Source: Bacteroidota bacterium
GTDB lineage: Bacteria > Bacteroidota > Ignavibacteria > Ignavibacteriales > Melioribacteraceae
Reading direction: 5' to 3'
Length of the DNA: 64,000 nt
NCBI GenBank assembly: GCA_023397505.1
Contig: JAEWUC010000003.1
Coordinates: 248,001-312,000 of the forward strand
A program made the translations under genes and the position numbers. Shown here one piece after another: positions 17,156 to 26,900 of this stretch. The notes beneath the pieces are model-generated. The model was not told the origin of the DNA and made no database searches. It worked only from the letters and a program-made list of their open reading frames with translations. Positions within the stretch are counted from its first letter, which is position 1. Each line of letters opens with the position of its first letter.

Positions 17156-19090
17156 TTACTCCAGTCCGACTTTTCTCATAAGCTGATGGAAACGGGGATC
17201 GTCATGAATATCCCGCCAATAAATATTTCTCATAAAAATTAACCCCCCGCTTCTTTCTTCGTAGGCAAGGTCAAGATATTCAAACACTTTATCATATTCT
17301 TTCAATCCAACATAAATAACGGCAAAATCAAAATTCAAAGATACATCCGGTTCAATTGTTTTTCTTAATTCAAGTTTTGAAATGCAATCTAACGCTTCTT
17401 CAGTTCTGCCTGTAATTGCATATAAATAACCGAGCGGGGTAATTCCTTTTAACGCGTTTTCAGTTTGTAGTTGTACTTCCTTAAAAATATCAAACGCTTC
17501 TTCATAATTTTTTGTAAGAATATTTAACCAGCCCAGGCCATATAATGCATTTCTAAATGTCGGATCGAAGTCCAATACTTTTTCGTACAGTTCTCTCGCT
17601 TCATCAAATCTTTCAAGATTGAGACAGATATCTGCGTAATATTCCATCACAGGCACTGAAAGCGGGTCAAGTTCAACTGCTTTTTGAATCGTCTTTAATG
17701 CATCTTCGTGCCTGTTATTTGCGGTTAAGTACATAGCATAATAATGATGAGCCGTGCAAAAGTTCGGATTTATCTCGAGTGCTTTTTTAAATGATCTTTC
17801 TGCGCCTTTCCAATCCCAATCAAAAAATATTCTTACCATTGCAATACTTAAATGAGAAATAGGATCCGTATCGTCAATTGTTAATGCCTTGAATGCAAGT
17901 TCTTTGGCTTTTGGATAAGCTGTAATGGAATTTAGATGACCGATGGCGCCGAGGTAAACGTAACACCCGGATAAGTGTGCATACGCTGCAGCATACCGTG
18001 GTTCAAGCTCAATTGCTTTTTCGAAAAATTCGATTCCCCTTTTTACGTCGGCTGAAATAAATTTGTTGAAGTGGTACATTCCTTTCAAATAATAATTATA
18101 CGCATCAATATTATTCGGGCGCGATTTAACAAGCGGTTTATTTATTTCATGACGTGTAAGTTTTTCCCGCAGGATATTTGCTATCCTTCGTGAAATTTCA
18201 TCCTGAACTTCGAAAATATCTTCAAGATTTCTATCGAAAGAATCCGACCAAATATGGTAACCATCGATTGTATTTATTAACTGCGCAGTAATTCTAACTT
18301 TATTAGCTGCTTTGCGAACGCTTCCTTCGAGAACCGTATTTACGTTAAGTTGTTCACCTATTTGGCGGATATCAAGATTCTTACCCTTAAAAGCAAATGC
18401 AGATGTGCGTGAAGTTACCTGCAGTCCTTCAACTTTCGATAAAGCATTTAAGATTTCTTCCGTTATCCCGTCACTGAAATATTCATTTTCCGAATCTGAA
18501 CTCATGTTCACGAATGGAAGCACGGCAATACTTTTATACGATGTTCCGACTTTTAATTTAATTTCGTCCGGTTCCGGTACGTTAAGTCCAATGTTTGAAA
18601 CAGCAAAGACTTCTATTGGTCTGCGCACATTTTTCAGTTCGAACATCCCGATAAATCTTGTTTGGAATTCCGAATGGTTCTTTATTTCATCGAAGATTTT
18701 ATCGCTTATTAAAATTCCACCCGGAATGGAGAGTGATTCGATTCTCGATGCGACATTAACACCATCGCCGTAAACAGCATCATCTTCGTAAACAATATCG
18801 CCGATATGCAATCCAATCCGAATAGGAATTTTTGGATCGTTATTCATTTCCCGTTGAATATTAATGGCACATCTAACCGCTTCAATGGCGCTTCCAAAAA
18901 TGCTCAAAGTACCGTCGCCGTAATATTGTAATATTTTTCCTTGATGAACGGGAATTTCTTTTTCTAAAATGCGGCGGTGTTTTTCCCGTAATTGAATCGC
19001 ACGGTCCTCATCCTCCTGCATAAGCGCAGTATAACCTACCATATCTGTAAACATTATCGCGGCAAGAAGCCGAATATTACCGTCAATCAT
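17156..19090 (-). CDS. Class III adenylate/guanylate cyclase fused to a TolB-like domain and TPR repeats
   Basis: The protein has 644 residues. An N-terminal cyclase homology domain (residues about 8-170) includes the metal-binding Asp16 in MFTDMVGY, the second Asp in YYGDGTLSIFG, and the HIGDIVYEDDAVYGDGVN segment. A FlgO/TolB-N-like module (about 188-310) follows, with SIAVLPFVNMSSDSENEYF and LEGSVRKAANKVRITAQLI. The remainder is about eight tetratricopeptide repeats. There is no membrane segment, so it is probably a cytosolic sensor. The architecture is common in soil bacteria; whether it makes cAMP is unproven. It is monocistronic, with no close neighbour. Confidence 0.88.
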   Translation of the reverse strand: MIDGNIRLLAAIMFTDMVGYTALMQEDEDRAIQLREKHRRILEKEIPVHQGKILQYYGDGTLSIFGSAIEAVRCAINIQREMNNDPKIPIRIGLHIGDIVYEDDAVYGDGVNVASRIESLSIPGGILISDKIFDEIKNHSEFQTRFIGMFELKNVRRPIEVFAVSNIGLNVPEPDEIKLKVGTSYKSIAVLPFVNMSSDSENEYFSDGITEEILNALSKVEGLQVTSRTSAFAFKGKNLDIRQIGEQLNVNTVLEGSVRKAANKVRITAQLINTIDGYHIWSDSFDRNLEDIFEVQDEISRRIANILREKLTRHEINKPLVKSRPNNIDAYNYYLKGMYHFNKFISADVKRGIEFFEKAIELEPRYAAAYAHLSGCYVYLGAIGHLNSITAYPKAKELAFKALTIDDTDPISHLSIAMVRIFFDWDWKGAERSFKKALEINPNFCTAHHYYAMYLTANNRHEDALKTIQKAVELDPLSVPVMEYYADICLNLERFDEARELYEKVLDFDPTFRNALYGLGWLNILTKNYEEAFDIFKEVQLQTENALKGITPLGYLYAITGRTEEALDCISKLELRKTIEPDVSLNFDFAVIYVGLKEYDKVFEYLDLAYEERSGGLIFMRNIYWRDIHDDPRFHQLMRKVGLE

Positions 19091-19181
19091 TGGGTCTAAT
19101 CACAATTAGAAATGAAGTATATATTAATTCTAAATTTAGTTTAATTAGATGTTATAACAAACCTCACAGTTCCCTTTAAAA

Positions 19182-19216
19182 TAAAAAAGCCGCTGAGGTT
19201 AATATTATCAGCGGCT
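19182..19216 (-). terminator. Intrinsic terminator after the H-type lectin gene
   Basis: The stem AGCCGCTGA/TCAGCGGCT (19188-19196 with 19208-19216) is followed on the minus strand by a T run. It ends the lectin transcript before the cyclase gene. Confidence 0.8.
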
Positions 19217-19236
19217 GTAACTGAAAATAAAAAATA

Positions 19237-19599
19237 TTATTCTTCAGTATGGGCCAACCAATTACCGCCGATTGCGCTTAATTGAGTATCGCCCCAAACT
19301 TCCGCCAGCAATACAAATCCGTCGCGGGAAACGCCTGTTGCTCTAATCGAATAACGAATTTGTGTTGATTTTACAGCATCCAATAAGGTTGTGCTGACAA
19401 TTACTTTCGGTTTCTTATCAAAAGGTTTTGCAAATGTAATTTCATATTCAACTAATCTTTTACCTTCGTTTGCATGAAGTGTAAATGATTTGCTTTCTGT
19501 TGAGCTATAAAAGAAAGATCCGCTCTGTACTTGTGATTGTCCGTAAGTATATACGCTGGCAAATAAAACTACAGCTAATACTAACATTAATTTTTTCAT
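19237..19599 (-). CDS. Secreted H-type lectin domain protein
   Basis: ATG 19599 follows AGGAGG by a few bases and yields a clean signal peptide ending VYTYGQ, so I prefer it to a TTG start at 19650. The mature part, about 100 residues, resembles the H-type lectin (discoidin II/HPA) fold. It reads YEITFAKPFDKKPKVIVSTT, then LDAVKSTQIRYSIRATGV, SRDGFVLLAEVWGDTQL and GGNWLA, following the family pattern F-x2-PF-x3-P-V...D...R...V-x3-GF...TW...W-A. H-type lectins form trimers binding GalNAc. A free secreted single domain in bacteria is unusual, and ligand binding is inferred only from family resemblance. Confidence 0.72.
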   Translation of the reverse strand: MKKLMLVLAVVLFASVYTYGQSQVQSGSFFYSSTESKSFTLHANEGKRLVEYEITFAKPFDKKPKVIVSTTLLDAVKSTQIRYSIRATGVSRDGFVLLAEVWGDTQLSAIGGNWLAHTEE

Positions 19600-19729
19600 T
19601 TTTCCTCCTTTTGATTGATTAATAGAAACTTGCCCCAAACACTGACTCAAAGTTCTTAATAATTGCTCATTTTGTCAATAAAAGAATTAATTATGTGATT
19701 AGGTTCAAAATTCCATTTTGTATGAATTC

Positions 19730-20644
19730 CTAAAGCTCTAGTTCCAGCTTCATCATCTTAAATGTCTCTTCAATAGAACGCGGTTTGTAATTTAACTCTG
19801 TTTCGGCTTTTAAAGTAATTAACCCGGACTTCAAAGGGCGCGGCGCAGGTTGATTTAATGATTTTGTAATAATCGGCTCAATTAATTGTTTATCAAGATC
19901 GAAATAATCTGCTATTCTCAATGTAAAATCATAGCGACTTAAAACTTCCTTGCCCGCAATATTATAAATTCCTTCTTTCTTGAATTCAATTACTTTATTT
20001 ACAGCCGAAACAATATCATCAACATAAGTCGGGTTATTAATTTGATCTGTTACAATTCGAATTGTTTGGTTGGCTTTAAGAGAATTGTAAACCCATTTTA
20101 CAAAATCAGGTCTGCCGGATTTTGCAGGTCCATATAAAACATTAGTTCTAAAAATTGTATAACGAACTCCGCTGATTTTAACCGAGTTTTCGCTCGCAAG
20201 TTTTGTTCTGCCGTAATAACCGAGCGGATTCGGTTTAGCATCTTCGGAATAAGGTCCGTTCAGCCCGTCAAAAATATAATCAGATGAAATATGAATAAGA
20301 TGCGCGTCAACCGTCCATGAATACAAAGCAATATTTTCAACACCGTTTACATTAATTTTCCATGCGGTTTCTCTTTCGCTTTCGGATTTATCAACATTAG
20401 TATAGGCGGCGGCGTTAATTACATAATCCGGGAAAAAACCCAATATCAATTCCCTAACTTTATTCTTTTGAGTTATATCCAAACATTTATAATCAACATT
20501 GGGGATAAAAGACTTTTCCTCAGCGGATGCACAAAGCAGTTCAATTTTGCCTGAGTTCGCGTAAAATTCCGCAAGCCGTTGCCCAAGCATTCCGTTCGAG
20601 CCAATGATTAAAATTCTTGTTTTTATTTTCGGTACATCATTCAT
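19730..20644 (-). CDS. NAD(P)-binding sugar reductase, dTDP-4-dehydrorhamnose reductase (RmlD) family
   Basis: At 304 residues this is an extended short-chain dehydrogenase. The Rossmann glycine motif is seen as IIGSNGMLGQRL, the catalytic Tyr-x3-Lys as YYGRTKLASE, and the RmlD-type NAAAYTNVDKSE and HISSDYIFDG. RmlD performs the last step of dTDP-L-rhamnose synthesis, but no rmlA, rmlB or rmlC is nearby, so a related deoxysugar or methionine adenosyltransferase-beta-like role cannot be excluded. Twelve bases separate it from the sugar kinase gene, with which it appears co-transcribed. Confidence 0.82.
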   Translation of the reverse strand: MNDVPKIKTRILIIGSNGMLGQRLAEFYANSGKIELLCASAEEKSFIPNVDYKCLDITQKNKVRELILGFFPDYVINAAAYTNVDKSESERETAWKINVNGVENIALYSWTVDAHLIHISSDYIFDGLNGPYSEDAKPNPLGYYGRTKLASENSVKISGVRYTIFRTNVLYGPAKSGRPDFVKWVYNSLKANQTIRIVTDQINNPTYVDDIVSAVNKVIEFKKEGIYNIAGKEVLSRYDFTLRIADYFDLDKQLIEPIITKSLNQPAPRPLKSGLITLKAETELNYKPRSIEETFKMMKLELEL

Positions 20645-20656
20645 TTTCTGCTATCA

Positions 20657-21520
20657 TTATTTTATTAATCCATTTTTTATCGAAAAGGAGATTTTCTCTG
20701 CTGAATTTGCTACAGTTATTGCGGCAGCTTTATTGGCCTTTTTTAATGATTCTTCCAAATTCCCGCCGCGAAGATAGGAATAAAAAAACACCGCCCCAAA
20801 AATATCACCGCAGCCGATTTTGTTTTTAACAATTACTTTTTCTGCTTCGAGGAGTATTTGTTTAACAATATTTCCCCCTTTGTAAAATGCAGCAACGCCA
20901 TTCTCCCCTTTTGTAACAATTAGAATTTTTACGCCTGTATTTAATATATACTCTACCGCCGGTTCTATTTTATAATCAACGATAGTTGTCAATTCGCTTT
21001 CGTTGCATTGAAGTATATCAATATTAACAAGCCATTTTTCTATTTGCAGAATAGGGCGGAAATTTCTTTTCATGTTTTCATCCACACCGCGGGCAAGCGT
21101 GTGAACATCAAAATAAATTAATCCTTTATATGCATTACGAATCTTCTCAATGTTATCAATAGAAATATCAAAACCCGTAATCATGTTAATTAAAATACCG
21201 TCGAAGAAATGCCAGTCATTAATTTTATCCATAGAAAGTTCTACTGAAATATTTTTATATACTTCTTCCCTTTCACGGTCGTCAAAATTCCTAAGAAAAA
21301 CTTCCGGCATATCGTCCAGGTTAAAGGCAAAATCAAGATTTGCTTCATAATAGTTGAAAAATAATTCTTTGTTTCTATCATTAATCCCGGTTACAAGATA
21401 AATTACATCTGCCGTATCTTTTACAGCATTCATTCCCGTAAATGAATAAAATATTCCGCCGGGTTTGATTGTATTGTCAATATGGTCAATTATGGAATGA
21501 CCGATCAATAAAATTTTCAT
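20657..21520 (-). CDS. PfkB-family carbohydrate kinase
   Basis: The protein has 287 residues. The PfkB C-terminal signature is NKIGCGDIFGAVFFYSYLRG, with Asp in GCGD as the catalytic base, the usual GAGD having one substitution. Upstream GVKILIVTKGENGVAAFYKG is the typical pre-signature strand. The N-terminal sugar-binding part is less conserved, so the substrate is unknown. It is paired with the RmlD-like gene and diverges from bshA, which suggests a sugar or nucleotide-sugar job. Confidence 0.82.
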   Translation of the reverse strand: MKILLIGHSIIDHIDNTIKPGGIFYSFTGMNAVKDTADVIYLVTGINDRNKELFFNYYEANLDFAFNLDDMPEVFLRNFDDREREEVYKNISVELSMDKINDWHFFDGILINMITGFDISIDNIEKIRNAYKGLIYFDVHTLARGVDENMKRNFRPILQIEKWLVNIDILQCNESELTTIVDYKIEPAVEYILNTGVKILIVTKGENGVAAFYKGGNIVKQILLEAEKVIVKNKIGCGDIFGAVFFYSYLRGGNLEESLKKANKAAAITVANSAEKISFSIKNGLIK

Positions 21521-21613
21521 AAGAAAAAATTGCTTATTTTGAACTGCGTTATTGGTTTAATTTGTTGTTTATTAAAATAACCAACATGTTTTAAAAAAGG
21601 CAATGAAGATATC

Positions 21614-22741
21614 ATGAAAATAGGAATAACTTGTTATCCCACTTACGGCGGTAGCGGTGTTGTAGCGACAGAACTTGGATTAGCTCTTGCGGCTCAAGGC
21701 CACGAAGTTCACTTTATAAGTTATGCAATACCCAAAAGATTAAACAGGTTTGTGGAAAATATTTTTTTCCATGAAGTTGAAATAAGCAACTACCCGCTTT
21801 TTGAACACTCTCTTTACACGCTTGCATTAACTAGCAAAATGCTCGAAGTTATTGAATATGAAAAACTTGATTTGATGCACGTACACTATGCAATTCCACA
21901 TGCAATGAGCGCATACCTTGCAAAGCAGGTAAGAAAAAAAACAAACAAGGATATAAAATTTATAACAACACTCCACGGTACCGATATTACACTTGTAGGA
22001 TTAGAGCCCTCTTTCATGCCGCTTGTAAAATTCAGCATTGAAGAAAGCGACGGTGTTACAACAGTATCGCGGTTTCTGAAAGAGAAAACATTAACTAATT
22101 ACAATATTCAAAAAGATATTGAAGTGATTTACAATTTTATTGATACCGATATTTACAAACCTATAAATGATTTATGCTTTCACAAACATATTGCGCCAAA
22201 CGGTGAAAAAATTTTAGCACACACTTCTAATTTCCGCGCTGTAAAAAGAGTAACGGATACAATTCATGTTTTGGCAAAAGTTAAAAAAGAAATACCTGCA
22301 AAGCTTTTATTGATTGGCGACGGGCCTGAGCGAAGTGATTGTGAACGTCTTGTACGTGAACTTGATTTGCAAAAGGATGTTTTATTCCTCGGCAAGCAGG
22401 ACGCATTGATAGAACCTCTAAACGCAACCGATGTTTTTTTAATGCCTTCGCAATCCGAAAGTTTTGGTTTATCCGCGCTCGAAGCAATGGCTTGCGGAAA
22501 ACCGGTTGTGAGTACTTCCGTGGGCGGCTTACCTGAATTGGTTTTACACAATGAAACAGGGTTTATAGCCGAGATTGGTGATGTTGACAGGATGGCAAAA
22601 TATACAATCGATTTATTGACTAACGAAAAGAAGTACAATAATTTTTCAAAAAATTCGCGTGATAGAGCGGTAAACTTTTTTGATAAAAAACTTGTACTGC
22701 CAAAGTATGTGGAATACTACGAGAAGGTTTTAAACTCCTAA
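21614..22741 (+). CDS. bshA: N-acetyl-alpha-D-glucosaminyl L-malate synthase
   Basis: A GT4-family enzyme, 375 residues, that joins UDP-GlcNAc to L-malate in the first step of bacillithiol synthesis. BshA hallmarks are the start MKIGITCYPTYGGSGVVATE, LDLMHVHYAIPHAMSAYLA, TTLHGTDITLVG, and the GT-B nucleotide site SESFGLSALEAMACGKPVVS. Length is exact for the family. No bshB or bshC is in this window. Bacillithiol is the main low-molecular-weight thiol in several Bacteroidota and Chlorobi lineages, so the gene fits the inferred host. Confidence 0.93.
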   Translation: MKIGITCYPTYGGSGVVATELGLALAAQGHEVHFISYAIPKRLNRFVENIFFHEVEISNYPLFEHSLYTLALTSKMLEVIEYEKLDLMHVHYAIPHAMSAYLAKQVRKKTNKDIKFITTLHGTDITLVGLEPSFMPLVKFSIEESDGVTTVSRFLKEKTLTNYNIQKDIEVIYNFIDTDIYKPINDLCFHKHIAPNGEKILAHTSNFRAVKRVTDTIHVLAKVKKEIPAKLLLIGDGPERSDCERLVRELDLQKDVLFLGKQDALIEPLNATDVFLMPSQSESFGLSALEAMACGKPVVSTSVGGLPELVLHNETGFIAEIGDVDRMAKYTIDLLTNEKKYNNFSKNSRDRAVNFFDKKLVLPKYVEYYEKVLNS

Positions 22742-22800
22742 AATCTTGCTCTTATTCATGCCCTTGCTCTGTCTCTATGACTTTTAAAAAATATGTATAA

Positions 22801-22921
22801 AAAAGGCGGCACTGATCTTTCCCCCAAAAAGCAGATACAATTATTGAAAAATTAGATCAGTTTTTCGTACTCCAAGGGACTTTTGTACTCGATTGCAGAG
22901 TGTAACCTTTTCCTGTTTTGA
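22801..22921 (-). pseudogene. Remnant of an IS3-type transposase end
   Basis: On the minus strand 22921-22852 reads NRKRLHSAIEYKSPLEYEKL then I and a stop, the classic carboxy end of IS3-family transposases (RLHSALGYxSPxEFE). The following bases to about 22801 contain a CTTTTTGGGGGAAAGATCAG stretch like the right end of such elements. No further transposase remains; the amidase gene begins its tail immediately at 22925. Confidence 0.75.
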
Positions 22922-22924
22922 ATT

Positions 22925-23980
22925 TTACTCAACAATTAATTCATTCCTGTTTATTGTTACTTTTTTAAGGAATGGCAGTGAGTGATTTCCCTTTTTATTG
23001 GCGCAAATAATTTTTAATGAATATGAACCTTCTTTCAATAAATCAATTTCAAAAGAAAGAATACTTGTTTTTTTATCGAACGAAAAATCAACTTCATTCT
23101 TATCCCAAAATACTTGAATTGATTTTGTATCGATGCCGGATGAATCTTTCAAATAAAATGATGCTTTTAATTTACCGTTCTTAAATTTTGTGCTGTCGTT
23201 CAACAATTCTACTTCAGGAATGCCTGCTTTAAAATATTTTGCGATTCCTCTAAATATTCCCCATGCTTGAATTTGATTAAATGTCTCGTCGTTCAATCGC
23301 AATTCTTCCAAACGGCTTGTGTGAAATGCGCATTCAACAAGTACAGATGGAGTATTTGTTTTTCTTAAAACTGAAAATCCCTCACCGGGATAAATTATGT
23401 AATCCGAATAAGTGCCGTCGAAAGAACCGAGACCGCCGGGATTACCCATAACATATGAAAGATCGCGCTGGATATATTTTGCCAAATCTCTTTCGTTCGG
23501 TTCGTATTCGTAATCTGTTTCTTTTGCGTGGTAATAAACAGATGTATAATTGGTTGAATTGTCTTCCGCTTTGCCCGGTGCATTATGATGAATGCTCACA
23601 AAAATATCGGCTTCACTTTTGTTTGCGATCTCGGAACGTAAAGCAAGCGGGACAGTTTTATCCTCTTCTCGCGACATTTCTACATTTGCGCCTGCTTTCA
23701 ACAAATAATCCTTTAGAAATAGTGAAACCCGCAAGTTTACATCGGCTTCGATTATATCACCTTTTAAGTTTTTGTTTTTTCTGTCCTCGCCGCCGTGTCC
23801 CGGATCTATAAATATTTTTTTGCCAGTTAAATATTTCCAATAATATTTTATTGTGCTGTCTCTATTTGATGTTTCTTTCCAGTCCGGCGGAATTTCGTAA
23901 ATAGGATATTTTGAAGTTGAACATTGAATGAATATAAAAGCAAATAAAAAAATTTTTATACAGTTTAGAATTTTACGCAT
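22925..23980 (-). CDS. N-acetylmuramoyl-L-alanine amidase, lipoprotein
   Basis: I use ATG 23980 (351 residues) because a lipoprotein signal follows: MRKILNCIKIF with lipobox FIQC. The amidase_3 domain (about residues 55-270) contains the zinc ligands in IFIDPGHGGEDR, IIEADVNLRVS and VSIHHNAPG, and the catalytic Glu in SVLVECAFHTS. A C-terminal beta domain of about 80 residues follows. It cleaves the amide linking peptide stems to glycan in periplasmic peptidoglycan. The gene overlaps the upstream helicase gene by 16 bases. Its last bases abut an IS3 remnant, so the extreme C terminus could have been altered. Confidence 0.9.
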   Translation of the reverse strand: MRKILNCIKIFLFAFIFIQCSTSKYPIYEIPPDWKETSNRDSTIKYYWKYLTGKKIFIDPGHGGEDRKNKNLKGDIIEADVNLRVSLFLKDYLLKAGANVEMSREEDKTVPLALRSEIANKSEADIFVSIHHNAPGKAEDNSTNYTSVYYHAKETDYEYEPNERDLAKYIQRDLSYVMGNPGGLGSFDGTYSDYIIYPGEGFSVLRKTNTPSVLVECAFHTSRLEELRLNDETFNQIQAWGIFRGIAKYFKAGIPEVELLNDSTKFKNGKLKASFYLKDSSGIDTKSIQVFWDKNEVDFSFDKKTSILSFEIDLLKEGSYSLKIICANKKGNHSLPFLKKVTINRNELIVE

Positions 23981-26900
23981 CTGTTCCCTTCCAGAGCAAA
24001 ATTGCATTTGCTGCAGTGATTTAGATTCGGTTTATAATTACGTTGGACAATCTTTACAATATCATTACTAATGTCTTTTCCAAAATTATTCAGTTCCGCT
24101 TTCGTAATACTTTTAACAACAAATTCATCGGGGTGTTTAATAAAAATCAATCGCAATTCATAAGCAGTATATTTAGGATAGAGTTTTGTTAAAATATATG
24201 CATAGAATTTTAACTGCGGCATATAACTTTCTGCGCGGTATTTTATTTGTTCGGCATCGATATCGTCTGTTTTATAATCGACGATAACCAATTTATCATC
24301 TTCATAAATAAGTTTATCTATAATTCCGAAAAGATAATGATCTCCCTCTTCGCAATAAATTTCCAGTTCGTTCTTAATTTTTTTTGCTTGTTTTAATTCG
24401 CCGAATATTTTTGAAGACACAAACTTTTTCAAATCGGAAACGATAGATGTTTTCAAATCACTCGTTAAGACTGCGACAGCTGCGGCTTCACTTAAAATAT
24501 TTTCATCGACAATTTCCTCCAATTTATCAACATCGAATTCATCTTTTAAAATATTATGAATTATCCTGCCTTTAACATCTCCGAACGATTTCGAATCGTC
24601 ATCTTCTTTTTCATTAAACTCGTAAACATTCTGTTGTTTTTTTATGAAATTAAAAATCGTCGAATAACCAAGATCGTAAGTTAATTCATATTTCACAGGG
24701 CATTGGGTAAACATAGAAATCTTTGTCGCCGAAATAATTTCTTTTTCGGGAACATCGCCGATTTTATCTATTAAGTATTTTGTTTCATCGATATTATCAA
24801 CAACATTTTGAGGGAGTGCCGATTGTGCTTTTTTTTCTTTAACAATATTTATATCGAGATCAACATCTTTATCATACCTGTCATAATTATCTTCTGCACT
24901 TTTCATAAAGGTAACTTTACCTGATAATCTATTTTCTTCATCGTAATTGAGATTAAGCCCTTCGTTGAAAAGTTGGAAGAACGAATCACGCTGTGCTTTA
25001 TATTCTTTATGAGCCGCTGAGATAAACAAATAATTCTCAGCGCGGGTAACGGCAACGTACAAAAGCCGCTTTATCTCAGCAGAATTCTTTTTATGATTTA
25101 TAAAATTATACAACTCCGCAACCGGTGCGGAAACATATTCTTCAAAATAATTATTGTTCAACGGCACTTTTGCTATCAAACCAAATTCTTTATCAATATT
25201 TAATCCTCGCGTTTTAACGGAATCCTCACGCGCATAACCGTTGCAACCGTAAAGAAAAACCGCTTTGTATTCTAACCCCTTTGCCTGATGAATTGTTAAA
25301 AGTTTTACGGTGTTATCATCCTGAGCAACCTGTGCTTGCCCTTCATCTTCCATCGTCTCAATCGATTCGCGTAAGAATGTTGTAAAGTCGTAAAGAGTTT
25401 TGAAGCTTTTTTCAGAAAATGATCTGGCTAGAACAAGAAGCTTTTCAAGATTAGCAAGTTCCTGTTCGGAATTTTTTCTAGATGCTGCTACAGCCCAGTA
25501 TCCTGTTTGCAAAAGCATTCTTCTTAATAATATGAATATCTCTGAGTTAAAACTGAAAAGTGAATGTTCTTCAAGTTGAGATATAATTTTATTCAGTTCA
25601 TTTTTAGACTTCGCATGCCTTTTAAGCTTGCTGTAAAATGTATTTCCTTCCTCTAAAGAAATCTCGAACAAATCGGCATCGGATAAATTATAAAACGGTG
25701 AACGTAATATTCCTACAAGAGCAGCATCGTCGTCATTATTTAATATAAAGGAGAGATAATTATAAACATCATAAATTACCTGCCGTTGATAAAAACCTTT
25801 ACCGCCAACTATGGAATAAGGAATATTATGTTTTACAAATTCATCTTCGAGTTCCTTAAATAAATTTCTTTTTCTGCAGAGTATCCCTATTTCGTTTAAT
25901 TCTGTTTCACCCTTTGAAATCAGCTCAAGGATTCTTGATGCTACCAATTCTGCTTCGGTAATTTCTTTCTCTTTATCCGCCAATAAAAATTCAACACATG
26001 CTTTTTCATTTTCACTTTTAGCGCATACTAATTGGTTGTATGCAACCTCGTTAAAAATTTCCAGCGGTTTATCAAATAGTTTTTCGAATAATTTATTCGT
26101 GAATAAAATAAGCTGCGGGGCCATTCTAAAACTATGGGGAAGATTAAGAAGTTTACCGCCCTCGGCTTCAGTTTCAATATCACTTTTTGTTTTGTTGAAC
26201 ACGCGCAAATCTGCATCGCGAAATCTATAAATGCTCTGCTTTTCGTCGCCAACAACAAATAGATTTCCATGTTTCAAGTTATCGAGTACAGGCATAAATA
26301 TTTTATACTGAATTTCGTCTGTGTCCTGGTATTCGTCAATCATTATATATTTGAATTTATTCCTCAGGTATTCCTGGACTTCATCAAGTTTGATTAGACC
26401 AAGTGTGAAAAGTAAGATGTCTTCAAAATCAAGAAAGCCTTTTTGATGTTTTTTTGAGTTATATATACTTGCCGCGTGTTCGTGAACAGAAAGAAATATT
26501 TTTCCAAACCTTGCCATTTCAAGCGACGATGCCTCCGGTTCAACTATTTCGAAAAACGGACGCAGCTCGTTAAATAATTTTTCTGCCGTATCAATTTGTA
26601 ATTGGAAATCATCTCTTTCCTTTGTAAGGTATTTTGTTTTCTTAATTGTTCTCTCACTCTTTGTAACAATTAGTTTGTCAATCTGATTGATAACTCCGAT
26701 CTTCTCAAAAAGAGATTTACTACTATCGTATTTTCGTAAATATCCGGCAATCTCTCCTGCTAATTCATTTCCATTAGTCTGTTTTAAAACATGACTATTT
26801 ATTTCCTTTACCGCCCTTATAACATCGGTTAAAGATTTCTCAAACAATTTTATAAATGTTTCTTCGAACATTACATTAAATCTGTTCGATATTTCACTTT

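Noticed and set aside
18312..18773. A 153-residue frame antisense to the cyclase gene
   Set aside because: The opposite strand encodes clear TolB-like and cyclase motifs; this frame is Ser/Thr-rich noise.
19600..19650. Upstream TTG start for the lectin gene
   Set aside because: It would place 17 residues before the signal peptide; AGGAGG sits directly before ATG 19599.
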